Positions 38,042 through 45,876 are shown, numbered from the stretch's first letter. The stretch: 64,000 bases of DNA from Phenylobacterium hankyongense (GCF_003254505.1 NZ_QFYP01000001.1:604001-668000); one strand, 5' to 3'. Translations and numbers: made by a program. Notes: generated by a model not told the origin, from the sequence alone.

Positions 38042-39247
38042 ATGGCGGATTTCGGCGGCGCCGATCTCGACGCCTTCCGGGCGGACGCGCGGACGTGGCT
38101 TGAGCAGAATTTCCCGACGTCGCTTGCGCAGGACGTGGAGGGCCAGCAGGCCGCCGCCCAGTCCCCGCAGACCCCCACCGGCGACCTCGCCATCTGGAAG
38201 CAGCGGATGGCCGAGAAGGGCTGGGGCACGCCGACCTGGCCCCAGGCCTATGGCGGCGGCGGGCTGAGCGCGGCCGAGGCGCGGGTGCTGGCCGAGGAGA
38301 TGACCCGGATCGGCGCGGTCAATCCGATCGGCGGCATGGGCGTCGGCATGTTCGGCCCCACCCTGCTGGAGTACGGCGACGAAGAGCAGAAGCAACGCCA
38401 CATCCCGCCCATCGTCAAAGGTGAGCTCAGGTGGTGCCAAGGTTTCAGCGAGCCCGGCGCCGGCTCCGATCTGGCCGGTCTCCAGACGAAAGCTGAAGAC
38501 AAGGGCGACCATTATTTGGTCAACGGGTCAAAGATTTGGACAAGTGGCGCGCAATACGCCGATTGGTGCTTCTGCCTGGTGCGCACCGACAACACCAAGA
38601 AGCACGAAGGCATCTCCTTCCTGCTGATCGACATGAAGAGCCCGGGCGTCGAGGCGCGGCCGATCCGGCTGATCGCCGGCAACTCGCCGTTCTGCGAGAC
38701 CTTCTTCACCGACGTGAAGGTCCCGAAGGCGAACCTGGTGGGGCCGCTGAACGGCGGCTGGACGATCGCCAAGCGGCTCCTGCAGTTCGAGCGCAACGGC
38801 ATGGGCTCGCGCCAGAACGGCCCGGCGCCGGCCGCCGTGCACGAGATCGCCAGGGATTATGTGGGCGCCGACGAGACCGGTCGGCTGGCCGACCGCGACC
38901 TGCGCACCCGCATCGTCGAGCACGAGATGGAGACCCGGCTGGTGCAGCTCACCAACCGGCGCGCGGCGGCGGAGGCGAAGTCCAACCAGGGGCCCAGCGC
39001 CGCCACCTCGATCATGAAGAACGCCTCGATGAAGGTCGGCCAGGACCGGCTGGAGCTGCTGCTGGAGGTGATGGGCGCCCAGGGCCTGGGCTGGGAGGGC
39101 GAGGGCTTTGCGGCCGAGGAGCTGACCACGGTGCGCAGCTGGCTGTCGTCGAAGGCCTTCTCGATCTTCGGCGGCAGCGCCGAGATCCAGAACAACATCA
39201 TCTCCAAGCGCATCCTCGGCCTGCCCGAGCTGACGCAGTCGAGATGA
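38042..39247 (+). CDS. Acyl-CoA dehydrogenase paralog 3
   Basis: A 401-residue paralog. It has RWCQGFSEPGAGSDLAGLQ and KIWTSGAQYADW, but the C-terminal motif is SIFGGSAEIQNN: the Glu of the EGG motif in copies 1 and 2 is replaced by Phe-Gly-Gly. Copies 3 and 4 end in nearly the same DNA (AACAACATCATCTCCAAGCG), so they are the closest pair. The promoter region (37968-38041) is short and A/T-rich (ATAAGATAATGAATATTAGG), which could hold a separate promoter. FAD is presumably bound as in the others; catalytic competence needs testing. Confidence 0.93.
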   Translation: MADFGGADLDAFRADARTWLEQNFPTSLAQDVEGQQAAAQSPQTPTGDLAIWKQRMAEKGWGTPTWPQAYGGGGLSAAEARVLAEEMTRIGAVNPIGGMGVGMFGPTLLEYGDEEQKQRHIPPIVKGELRWCQGFSEPGAGSDLAGLQTKAEDKGDHYLVNGSKIWTSGAQYADWCFCLVRTDNTKKHEGISFLLIDMKSPGVEARPIRLIAGNSPFCETFFTDVKVPKANLVGPLNGGWTIAKRLLQFERNGMGSRQNGPAPAAVHEIARDYVGADETGRLADRDLRTRIVEHEMETRLVQLTNRRAAAEAKSNQGPSAATSIMKNASMKVGQDRLELLLEVMGAQGLGWEGEGFAAEELTTVRSWLSSKAFSIFGGSAEIQNNIISKRILGLPELTQSR

Positions 39248-39300
39248 GCTGATCTACTGCGGCGAATTAGAGATCTGATTTTTTCAGGAGACTTATTTCG

Positions 39301-40509
39301 ATGGCTGATTTTGGAGGAACCGACCTCGAAGCGTTCCGGGCCGACGCCCGAAGCTGGATCGAGGCGAATTTTCCGCCGGCGCTGAAGGGCGCGGCGAACC
39401 CGATGATGCGCGAGGAGCGCGCCAAGCCCTCCGCCGACCAGGAAGCCTGGCGCAAGGCGATGGGCGAGAAGGGCTGGGGCGTCCCCACCTGGCCTGCGGC
39501 CTATGGCGGCGGCGGCCTGTCGGGCGGCGAAGCCCGCGTGCTGCAGCAGGAGCTGAACCGCGCCGGCGCCTACAACCCGATCGGCGGCATGGGCGTGATG
39601 ATGTTCGGCCCGACCCTGCTGGAATACGGCACCGAGGCGCAGAAGCAGCAGCATATCCCGGCCATCGTCAAAGGTGAGCTTCAGTGGTGCCAGGGTTTCA
39701 GCGAGCCCGGCGCCGGCTCTGACCTGGCGGCTCTTCAGACGAGAGCCGAGGACAAGGGCGACCATTATTTGGTCAACGGGTCAAAGATCTGGACTTCCGG
39801 CGCGCAATACGCCGACTGGTGCTTCTGCCTGGTGCGCACCGACACCTCGAAGAAGCACGAGGGCATCTCCTTCGTGCTGTTCGACATGAAGACGCCGGGC
39901 GTCGAAGTCCGCCCGATCAAGCTGATCAGCGGCAACTCGCCGTTCTGCGAGACCTTCCTGACCGACGTGCGGGTGGAGAAGGACCAGCTGGTCGGGCCGC
40001 TGAACGGCGGCTGGACCATCGCCAAGCGGCTCCTGCAGCACGAGCGCTCGGGCCTCTCGGGCGCGGGCGGCGGCGGCCGGATGGGCGGCGGGCGTTCGCT
40101 CACCAGCCTGGCCAAGGACTACGTCGGCCTCGACGAGACCGGCCGCATCGCCGACCGCGACCTGCGCACCCGCATCATCCAGACCGAGATTGATGCGCGG
40201 GCGTTCCAGCAGACCGCCATCCGCGCCATGCTGGAATCCAAGGGCAACGCCGGCCCCTCGGCCGCCACCTCGATCATGAAGAACGCCGGCACCCGCGTCA
40301 TGCAGGACCGCGCCGAGCTCACCCTCGAGGTCATGGGCCACCAGGGCCTGGGCTGGGAGGGCGAGGACTTCACGCCCGAGGAACTGGGCGCAGTGCGCCA
40401 GTGGCTGGGCGGCAAGGCCACGACGATCTACGGCGGCAGCCAGGAGATCCAGAACAACATCATCTCCAAGCGCATCCTGGGCCTGCCGGACCTGACGCAA
40501 AGCAAGTGA
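39301..40509 (+). CDS. Acyl-CoA dehydrogenase paralog 4
   Basis: A 402-residue paralog closest to copy 3, with QWCQGFSEPGAGSDLAALQ and KIWTSGAQYADW. The C-terminal motif is TIYGGSQEIQNN, so it also lacks the EGG Glu. The stretch from about 39755 to 39815 is nearly identical at the DNA level to 38505-38565 in copy 3, including rare codons (TTG, TCA, CAA), which points to a recent duplication or gene conversion. CAGGAG precedes the ATG by about 13 bases. A palindromic repeat separates it from the fifth gene. Confidence 0.93.
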   Translation: MADFGGTDLEAFRADARSWIEANFPPALKGAANPMMREERAKPSADQEAWRKAMGEKGWGVPTWPAAYGGGGLSGGEARVLQQELNRAGAYNPIGGMGVMMFGPTLLEYGTEAQKQQHIPAIVKGELQWCQGFSEPGAGSDLAALQTRAEDKGDHYLVNGSKIWTSGAQYADWCFCLVRTDTSKKHEGISFVLFDMKTPGVEVRPIKLISGNSPFCETFLTDVRVEKDQLVGPLNGGWTIAKRLLQHERSGLSGAGGGGRMGGGRSLTSLAKDYVGLDETGRIADRDLRTRIIQTEIDARAFQQTAIRAMLESKGNAGPSAATSIMKNAGTRVMQDRAELTLEVMGHQGLGWEGEDFTPEELGAVRQWLGGKATTIYGGSQEIQNNIISKRILGLPDLTQSK

Positions 40510-40533
40510 TGACCTTCCCCGGCCCTCCTCCGC

Positions 40534-40640
40534 TCATCCCGGCGAACGCCGGGACCCATGCGGGATTTCCGCGTGGCGGCGGCGTGGGAGCGCCAATTTC
40601 AACGCAAGCTTGGATCCCGGCGTACGCCGGGACGAGCGGA
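40534..40640. repeat. Inverted pair of REP-like palindromes
   Basis: Two 18-bp palindromes, TCCCGGCGAACGCCGGGA (40537-40554) and TCCCGGCGTACGCCGGGA (40615-40632), sit in inverted orientation with matching flanks (GCTCATCCC at the left end, the complement of GCTCGTCCC at the right end). This is the layout of a BIME-type REP pair between two genes of the dehydrogenase array. Confidence 0.8.
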
Positions 40641-40665
40641 ATAGATTTGTAGGAAAGACAACACG

Positions 40666-41793
40666 ATGGCCGTTCTGACCGAAGAACAGAGCATGCTCCG
40701 CGACGCCGCCAAGAGCTGGGTGCAGGAGAAGTCCCCCGTCAGCGCCTTCCGCAAGATGCGCGATGGCGGCGCCGACCTCGGCTACGACGCCGCCGCCTGG
40801 AACGAGATGGCGGAGATGGGCTGGGCCGGGGTGATCATCCCCGAGGAATATGGCGGATCGAACTTCGGCTACCTCTCCATGGGCCTGATCCTGGAAGAGA
40901 CCGGCCGCACGCTGACCGCCTCGCCGCTGCTGGCCTCGGCGCTGGGCGCGGCCTCGGCCCTGATGCTCGGCGGCTCCGAGGCCCAGAAGTCGGAGTGGCT
41001 GCCGAAGATCGCCGAGGGCGCGGTGGTCGCCACCCTGGCCGTCGACGAAGGCGCCCACCACGCGCCGGAGAAGACCGCGCTGAAGGCCGAGAAATCCGGC
41101 GCCGGCTACAAGCTCACCGGCAAGAAGACCTTCGTGCTGGAAGGCATGGCGGCGAACCTGCTGGTGGTCTCCGCCCGCACGTCGGGGCAGCCCGGCGAGA
41201 CGGCCGGCGTCGAACTCTTCCTGGTGCCCGCCGACGCCAGGGGCGTCAGCCGCCAGCGCCTGCAGCTGGCCGACAGCCGCGGCGCGGCCAACATCAGCTT
41301 CGACGGCGTCGAGGTCGGCCTTGACGCGAAGCTGGACGGCGGCTGGGAGCTCTTGGAAAAGACCCTCGACCGGGCCCGCGCCGGGGTCGCCGCCGAGATG
41401 CTGGGCAGCGCCGTCCAGGCCTTCGAGACCACCCTCGACTACCTGAAGGTCCGCGTGCAGTTCGGCCAGGTGATCGGCTCCTTCCAGGCCCTGCAGCACC
41501 GCGCGGCGAAGATGTTCACCGACCTGGAACTGGCCCGCTCGGCGGTGGAGGCGGCGCTGGCCGCCATCGACGCCGACAGCCCCGACGTGCCGGAGCTGGT
41601 CAGCCTCGCCAAGGCCAAGATGGGCGACACCTTCCACCTGGTGTCGAACGAGATGGTCCAGATGCACGGCGGCATCGGCATGACCGACGCCCACGACGCC
41701 GGCTTCTACCTGAAGCGCGCCCGGGCCGCGGAAGCCGCCTTCGGCAACCAGGCCTACCACCGCGACCGCTACGCGAAGATCCAGGGCTACTGA
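40666..41793 (+). CDS. Acyl-CoA dehydrogenase, divergent partner-type subunit
   Basis: A 375-residue acyl-CoA dehydrogenase only distantly related to the four preceding copies. It begins TEEQSMLRDAAKSWVQE and has the VIIPEEYGGSNFGY region, RVQFGQVIGSFQALQHR (FAD/dimer contact) and QMHGGIGMTDAHDAGF near the end. In alpha2beta2 acyl-CoA dehydrogenases of steroid and pimeloyl-CoA pathways, a roughly 400-aa subunit pairs with a smaller one of this type encoded next door. Here a single small subunit follows four large ones, so it might pair with several of them. This pairing is inferred from gene order and length. Confidence 0.92.
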   Translation: MAVLTEEQSMLRDAAKSWVQEKSPVSAFRKMRDGGADLGYDAAAWNEMAEMGWAGVIIPEEYGGSNFGYLSMGLILEETGRTLTASPLLASALGAASALMLGGSEAQKSEWLPKIAEGAVVATLAVDEGAHHAPEKTALKAEKSGAGYKLTGKKTFVLEGMAANLLVVSARTSGQPGETAGVELFLVPADARGVSRQRLQLADSRGAANISFDGVEVGLDAKLDGGWELLEKTLDRARAGVAAEMLGSAVQAFETTLDYLKVRVQFGQVIGSFQALQHRAAKMFTDLELARSAVEAALAAIDADSPDVPELVSLAKAKMGDTFHLVSNEMVQMHGGIGMTDAHDAGFYLKRARAAEAAFGNQAYHRDRYAKIQGY

Positions 41794-41834
41794 GTTTCCG
41801 GCCGCGCGCCTGCGCGGTGCGGGTGGCGGGGGAG

Positions 41835-41869
41835 AGCCCCTCCGGCGCGAGACGCCGGAGGGGCTTTTT
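41835..41869 (+). terminator. Rho-independent terminator ending the acyl-CoA dehydrogenase array
   Basis: Perfect 13-bp stem (AGCCCCTCCGGCG and CGCCGGAGGGGCT), loop CGAGA, then TTTTTC. It lies 42 bp after the stop of the fifth dehydrogenase. Confidence 0.92.
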
Positions 41870-42209
41870 CTTGGACCTAGCTGAGGCTGTCGGGTCCAGA
41901 CGTGGCGCCCCTCACAATTTAGGGCTGACCCGCCCCCAGGCTAAGGCTGACAGGCGCCGCGCCAGACCTGAGCGTCCGCTTGCTGGCGCGAACTCAAGGA
42001 CCTCTGTCGACCCTTAGCCGACATTCGGAAAGCTCGCTTCCGGGGCTGAAACGGGCCTGACACCGTTCGACACGATGACCGGAGTGCGCATGGCGATCCT
42101 ACGCACCATCGTGATGGATGGGGATATCGGGCGCGCTCGGGTGACGCCCTGGTTGAAGCGGGCTTCGCCTGGACAGGGATGGACGCGTCGGCGTTCTGTC
42201 GCAAAGCGC
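41870..42209. other. Intergenic region without recognised feature
   Basis: About 340 bp between the array terminator and the VOC gene stop. Short open frames exist on both strands but have no recognisable protein pattern. I see no RNA gene or clear promoter. It could be a degenerate remnant. Confidence 0.4.
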
Positions 42210-42623
42210 TTAGGCTGCTGTGGCAGTAGCGCCAGGCTTGGCCGACGAAGAGTCCTCGTAGACGGACAAATCCTCGTCGATCGCCACGAGCTTGAACACC
42301 TGGCCGCCGGGCGCCTGAAAGTAGAGGTGCGGATCGGGGATCTCGATCACCTTCACCCCGGACTCGACGATCTTGCGCCGCATGGCGTCGACGTCATCGG
42401 TCGCGAGTTCGAGGTAGATGGCCTTGAGGAAGTGGCTCGGATCGAGGGCCGTGTCCTGCCAGACGAAGCAGAAGTGGACGTCGGCCAGTTGCCAGCGGTC
42501 GACTTCGTTGGTCTCGATCCGCGCGGCGGCGCCGAGGACATCGCGATAGAACCGCCGGATCCGGTCCTGCTCGGCGCGGGAGGCGAAGACCGCGGTGTGA
42601 TTGCCCAGGATAACTTTGGTCAT
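42210..42623 (-). CDS. VOC-superfamily (glyoxalase/bleomycin-resistance-like) protein
   Basis: A 137-residue one- or two-module VOC protein: LGNHTAVFASRAEQDRIRRFYRDVLGA, WQLADVHFCFVWQD, YLELATDDVDAMRRKIVESGVKV and YFQAPGGQVFKLV are typical betaalphabetabetabeta segments. Metal ligands are not certain and the substrate is unknown. It is the last gene of an ArsR-led minus-strand group with two SRPBCC proteins. Such ArsR-SRPBCC-VOC groups are frequent in soil bacteria. Confidence 0.83.
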   Translation of the reverse strand: MTKVILGNHTAVFASRAEQDRIRRFYRDVLGAAARIETNEVDRWQLADVHFCFVWQDTALDPSHFLKAIYLELATDDVDAMRRKIVESGVKVIEIPDPHLYFQAPGGQVFKLVAIDEDLSVYEDSSSAKPGATATAA

Positions 42624-42688
42624 GATCAGTTCCTTCCAGGTATGGCAGCGGCCTGGGGGCGGCCGCAGCAGGTTAAAGTCGGGGGTCC

Positions 42689-43114
42689 CTAGGCGTTGAC
42701 CGCGATCTTGGTGTCGCGGGGTTCGGGCCGGCCTTCGCCGTGTTCGACGTAGTCCTTCAGGCTGAGCAGGAACGTCGCCCACTTGGTCGAGCAGTGGTGC
42801 ATGAACTCCACCGGCTCGCGCCAGCCGGCCTGCTTGAAGAGGACGATGGTCTGGCCGTTGCGCCATTCGAGCCGGAAGCTGATCTCGGTAGGGACCCACT
42901 CCTCGGCCGGGCCGGAATAGCGCCAGGTCACCAGGCTGGAGTCGGCGTGGGTGACCTGCAGCCGGTTGCTGCGGAACTGGAAAGCGCCGCCTTCCGAGGC
43001 GTCGCCGTTGGTGTCGGAACTCCACCAGTTGCGGATGCCCTCGACCGTGGTGAGCGCTTCGAAGACCCGCATGGGCTCGGCGGCGATGCCAACGCGGTGA
43101 AGAATGTCAGGCAT
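42689..43114 (-). CDS. SRPBCC (AHSA1-like) protein 1
   Basis: A 141-residue START/AHSA1-like protein. The N-terminus ILHRVGIAAEPMRVFEALTTVEGIRNWW is a classic SRPBCC opening, followed by WRYSGPAEEWVPTEISFRLEW and a C-terminal helix STKWATFLLSLKDYVEHG. These proteins bind small hydrophobic ligands in a deep cavity. It lies between a second SRPBCC gene and the VOC gene on the same strand, with a gap of 120 bp upstream. The ligand is unknown. Confidence 0.87.
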   Translation of the reverse strand: MPDILHRVGIAAEPMRVFEALTTVEGIRNWWSSDTNGDASEGGAFQFRSNRLQVTHADSSLVTWRYSGPAEEWVPTEISFRLEWRNGQTIVLFKQAGWREPVEFMHHCSTKWATFLLSLKDYVEHGEGRPEPRDTKIAVNA

Positions 43115-43234
43115 ATCAAGTCTCCTTATCCAATGGACGTGAGTGAAGGACCGCGCAGGCGCGCGGGATCGTTCGCGTCCGGCAGACGCGGCGTTGGAGT
43201 AGAAAAAAGCTGGAAGGTGAGAGCTAAGCGGCCC

Positions 43235-43708
43235 TCATTCCTCCTGGTCTGGAAGGTCGTCGGCGTAGTCGGCGTATTCGCCCAGCTTCTGGGTCCAGCC
43301 GCCGCCTATGCTTGAAAGCCACTGGACGGCGTCCTGGCCGAAGCGCTCCAGGTTCCGGTGCTCCAGCGATACGTCCGTTCCGCCGTCCGGCGCAGCCCTG
43401 AAAGTCAACTCAACCTCGGTGATGAGATGCGGGTCGAAGCGCTTCTCGCGGTTCAATTGCCAACCCAGGACGAGGCGTCCCGGCGGGTCCCATTCGAGGA
43501 CGCAGCCCCACTGCGTCTCATGGCCTTCCGCATCGCGCTCGAACCAGCGGCCGCCGACGCCGGGCTGGATGACCACCTCGACGAGCGGCTGGGCGCCGAC
43601 GCCGTTGCCCTTCGGCCACCAGCGGCCGATTTGACCGGTGAAGATCTCGAAGGCCTTCGCCGGCGGCGCTTTGGTGTGCGCCGTGCGTCGTATGGGGGCG
43701 ATGGTCAT
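43235..43708 (-). CDS. SRPBCC (AHSA1-like) protein 2
   Basis: A 157-residue SRPBCC protein: IRRTAHTKAPPAKAFEIFTGQIGRWWP at the N-terminus, WGCVLEWDPPGRLVLGWQL in the middle (the common 'G.V..W.PP.rLv..W' strand pair), and a C-terminal helix. The ATG at 43708 overlaps the arsR stop by 4 bp (ATGA), so it is translated together with the regulator. ArsR plus an AHSA1-like partner is a recurring two-gene unit in which the regulator probably controls its partner; the ligand is unknown. Confidence 0.88.
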   Translation of the reverse strand: MTIAPIRRTAHTKAPPAKAFEIFTGQIGRWWPKGNGVGAQPLVEVVIQPGVGGRWFERDAEGHETQWGCVLEWDPPGRLVLGWQLNREKRFDPHLITEVELTFRAAPDGGTDVSLEHRNLERFGQDAVQWLSSIGGGWTQKLGEYADYADDLPDQEE

Positions 43709-44037
43709 TGCTCGTCCCCCAGGTCTACCTGTTCGTCGGCAAAGGCGACGAAGTCCTCCAGGGACCGCGCCCACAGGTCGTCCAGCCAGTCGCGCACCGC
43801 GGCAATCCCGCGCGGGTCCAGCCGATAGATGCGTCTTGTGCCGTCCGGCGTCTCGCTGACCAACCCTGCCTCCTTCAGCACCCGCAGGTGCTGCGACACG
43901 GCCGAGCGGCCCACGATCATTCCGGCGGCGATCTCGTTCACCGCCGACGGCTTCGCCGCGACGTGCTCGAAGATCGCCCGTCGGCTCGGGTCTCCCAGGG
44001 CGCTCAACGCCCGAATGGCCGCAACTGCGTTAGTCAT
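43705..44037 (-). CDS. ArsR-family winged-helix transcriptional regulator
   Basis: A 110-residue regulator with the ArsR/SmtB fold: RALSALGDPSRRAIFEHVAAKP, the recognition helix VGRSAVSQHLRVLKEAGLVSE, and wing residues GTRRIYRLD. No cysteine metal-site motif (such as ELCVCDL) is present, so it is not an obvious metal sensor and belongs to the non-metal ArsR group common next to SRPBCC genes. Its start codon lies inside a duplicated palindrome (44029-44061), suggesting tight autoregulation. Confidence 0.92.
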   Translation of the reverse strand: MTNAVAAIRALSALGDPSRRAIFEHVAAKPSAVNEIAAGMIVGRSAVSQHLRVLKEAGLVSETPDGTRRIYRLDPRGIAAVRDWLDDLWARSLEDFVAFADEQVDLGDEQ

Positions 44038-44061
44038 GACTAACCGTTAGTCCGCACTAAC
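44029..44061. promoter_or_regulatory. Duplicated operator GTTAGT-N4-ACTAAC over the arsR start codon
   Basis: Two copies of the same palindrome stand 17 bp apart centre to centre. The first is GTTAGTCATGACTAAC (44029-44044), whose central CATG includes the arsR start codon. The second is GTTAGTCCGCACTAAC (44046-44061). Identical 6-bp arms with different spacers argue for a protein-binding site, most simply that of the ArsR protein itself. Confidence 0.75.
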
Positions 44062-44488
44062 ATACAGAGTCAAGCCTCATTCCATATTCGGTGGCGCCCG
44101 AGCGGGAGGGATATCTGGGTTGCGAACTGGTCCGATCCCGGGAGCTTACGGCTCTCCAAGCGCTATTCAGGCGACGCTTCGACGTGCCTGCGTGACGAGT
44201 GCGGCAGATCGAGCGAGAGGGATTCCCGGGCGAGAACTGCTAATCGTGTTTGTCAGCTATATAAGTCCCCTCCCATCTAAGGTCTGCCTCCCACCCTGAG
44301 CGGACCTTGCTGAGGTCGGCTGTCGGGTCGCGCTCACAGCGCATGCCTGAATTGCAAACAGGACGCTTCCGTCCGCAGACGCGCAGGGGGTTTCGGTTGC
44401 GCGCGGGACGCCCGCCTCCACGGATGCCGGCGCGGAAAAATCGAGCTTTTCTTTCGCGGATGGCGGGGGTCGGGGTTAGCCTTTTTGG
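44062..44488. other. Intergenic region between arsR and the terminase-like gene
   Basis: About 427 bp with no credible gene or RNA. The stretch 44245-44285 is A/T-richer (GTCAGCTATATAAGTCCCC) and could hold the promoter of the following gene, but -35 and -10 elements are not clear. Confidence 0.4.
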
Positions 44489-45166
44489 ATGCCGCATCCC
44501 GACGACAAAGGCCGGTCGCCCGAGCACTGGTGGCTGCCGGAAATGGACCACACGGCCGGGGCCAAGCCCAGCGCCTACCACCCGCGCTTCGCCGAGGTGA
44601 TCTGCGCGCGGGTGGCGATCGGCGACACCCTGCGCGAGATCGTCGCCGACCGGCGGATGCCGTCCTACGCCACCCTGTTCCGCTGGCTGCAGGTGCATCA
44701 CGACTTCGCGGTGCGCTACCAGCGGACGCGCGACGAGGTGGGGGCGCGGCGGATCTGGATGGACCAGATTGAGCGCGAGCGGCGGGCGGAGGGGACGCGG
44801 ATCGCCATCAAGCTCGGTCGGCGGCGCGCCTGGCACGGCGGGCCGAAGAGCGGCTACACGCCGGCCAAGGCGCGGGCGTTCTGCCGGCGGGTGGCCAAGG
44901 GGGAGTCGGTGCTGTCGATCACCTCCGATCCGACCACGCCGTCGAAGAGGGCGATCTACAAGTGGCTGAAGCGCGAGCCGGCGTTCCGGGCGATGTATGT
45001 CGCCGCCAAGCGGGAGGCCGTCGGCTGGCTGGCCTTCGAGGCGGAGATGACCGCCGACCGGGCGGAGGCGGGGAACCTCCCTAAAATCAAGCGCGAGGTG
45101 GCGCGGCTGGAGGCGCGGATCGGGCGGATCGGGGCCAAGAAGTACCGGGCCCTGCCGGCGGACTGA
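44489..45166 (+). CDS. Terminase-small-subunit-like DNA-binding protein with duplicated helix-turn-helix unit
   Basis: A 225-residue basic protein. The pattern FAEVICARVAIGDTLREIVADRRMPSYATLFRWL followed by a Y-rich helix resembles phage small terminase or bacteriophage-type HTH modules. The same unit occurs twice: about 34-85 (ATLFRWLQVHHDFAVRYQRT) and about 127-178 (RAIYKWLKREPAFRAMYVAA). The C-terminus is Lys/Arg/Glu-rich. No large terminase, portal or other phage gene is nearby, so it is either a domesticated phage gene or a chromosomal DNA-binding protein. No ribosome binding site stands out before ATG 44489. Confidence 0.75.
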   Translation: MPHPDDKGRSPEHWWLPEMDHTAGAKPSAYHPRFAEVICARVAIGDTLREIVADRRMPSYATLFRWLQVHHDFAVRYQRTRDEVGARRIWMDQIERERRAEGTRIAIKLGRRRAWHGGPKSGYTPAKARAFCRRVAKGESVLSITSDPTTPSKRAIYKWLKREPAFRAMYVAAKREAVGWLAFEAEMTADRAEAGNLPKIKREVARLEARIGRIGAKKYRALPAD

Positions 45167-45226
45167 CCCACGCCTCGGGCCCACGAGGGATCGACATTCG
45201 GCTTCAGGCTGATGGGCGCTGGCGCT

Positions 45227-45346
45227 CCCCTCCCCCTTGCGGGGAGGGGTCAGGGGTGGGGGTGCAGGCTGGGGGTCCGCCGACCTGTCCCGAAAAGCCG
45301 AGCCGGCACCCCCTCTCCCAACCCTCTCCCCACAAGGGGGAGAGGG
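45227..45346. repeat. Interspersed double-hairpin repeat, copy 2 (reverse orientation)
   Basis: A 120-bp element matching the reverse complement of 21350-21468 along its full length. The flanking 12-mer GGATCGACATTC (45188-45199) is in the same orientation and at nearly the same distance as at copy 1, so the element is inverted relative to its flank. It separates the terminase-like gene from the DUF3606 gene. Confidence 0.8.
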
Positions 45347-45421
45347 CTTTGCGATCGCGAACCTGGCGGGAACCACCCGTGCCGCCTGTCGATTCCCCTG
45401 GCGCAGTCAGAGGAGACAACC

Positions 45422-45610
45422 ATGGCCGACAACAAGCAGAACGTGGGCGAGCCGGACCGCAGCCGGGTGTCCGGATCGGAGGACTATGAGGTCCGCCATT
45501 TCGCCGACCGGCACGGCATCAGCATGGACCAGGCGCGCGAGCTGATCGCCAAGCACGGCTCCCGGCGCGACGCGCTGGACCGCGCCGCGGAGCAGCTGAA
45601 GAAGCACTAG
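45422..45610 (+). CDS. DUF3606 small protein
   Basis: A 62-residue protein matching the DUF3606 pattern: YEVRHFADRHGISMDQARELIAKHGSRRDALDRAAEQL. Such proteins are small, soluble and common in alphaproteobacteria, often with stress-related expression; function unknown. The GGAG of GAGGAGACAACC provides the ribosome binding site for ATG 45422. Confidence 0.82.
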   Translation: MADNKQNVGEPDRSRVSGSEDYEVRHFADRHGISMDQARELIAKHGSRRDALDRAAEQLKKH

Positions 45611-45711
45611 GCGCACTCAGCGGAAGCGTGATTCACCGCCCACAGGCGGCGGGACGGCTTCGACAGGCGCAACTGTCGGAACTCCGCGGTGCGCGGCTGC
45701 CTTCTCATCAT

Positions 45712-45876
45712 ATGGCAAACGCAGGAGACTTCATCAAAGACGCCGAAGCCGCCGAGCAGATGGCGGCGCTGGTCAGCTACCGGCCGGACAAGGATCGGCT
45801 GACCGCCCTGGCCGCGGAGCTGCGGCGCAAGGCGGCGGACGCGGCCGACGAGCCCCGCAACAGCCGCCGCCACTAA
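45712..45876 (+). CDS. Small hypothetical protein (54 aa)
   Basis: A 54-residue soluble, helical, charged protein (MANAGDFIKDAEAAEQMAAL at the start, then YRPDKDRLTALAAELRRKA). Not a named family that I recognise. The ORF is clean and follows the DUF3606 gene by about 100 bp. Confidence 0.55.
   Translation: MANAGDFIKDAEAAEQMAALVSYRPDKDRLTALAAELRRKAADAADEPRNSRRH

Noticed and set aside
41941..42204. 87-codon frame downstream of the dehydrogenase terminator
   Set aside because: No recognisable pattern, no ribosome binding site, and poor codon usage for this genome.
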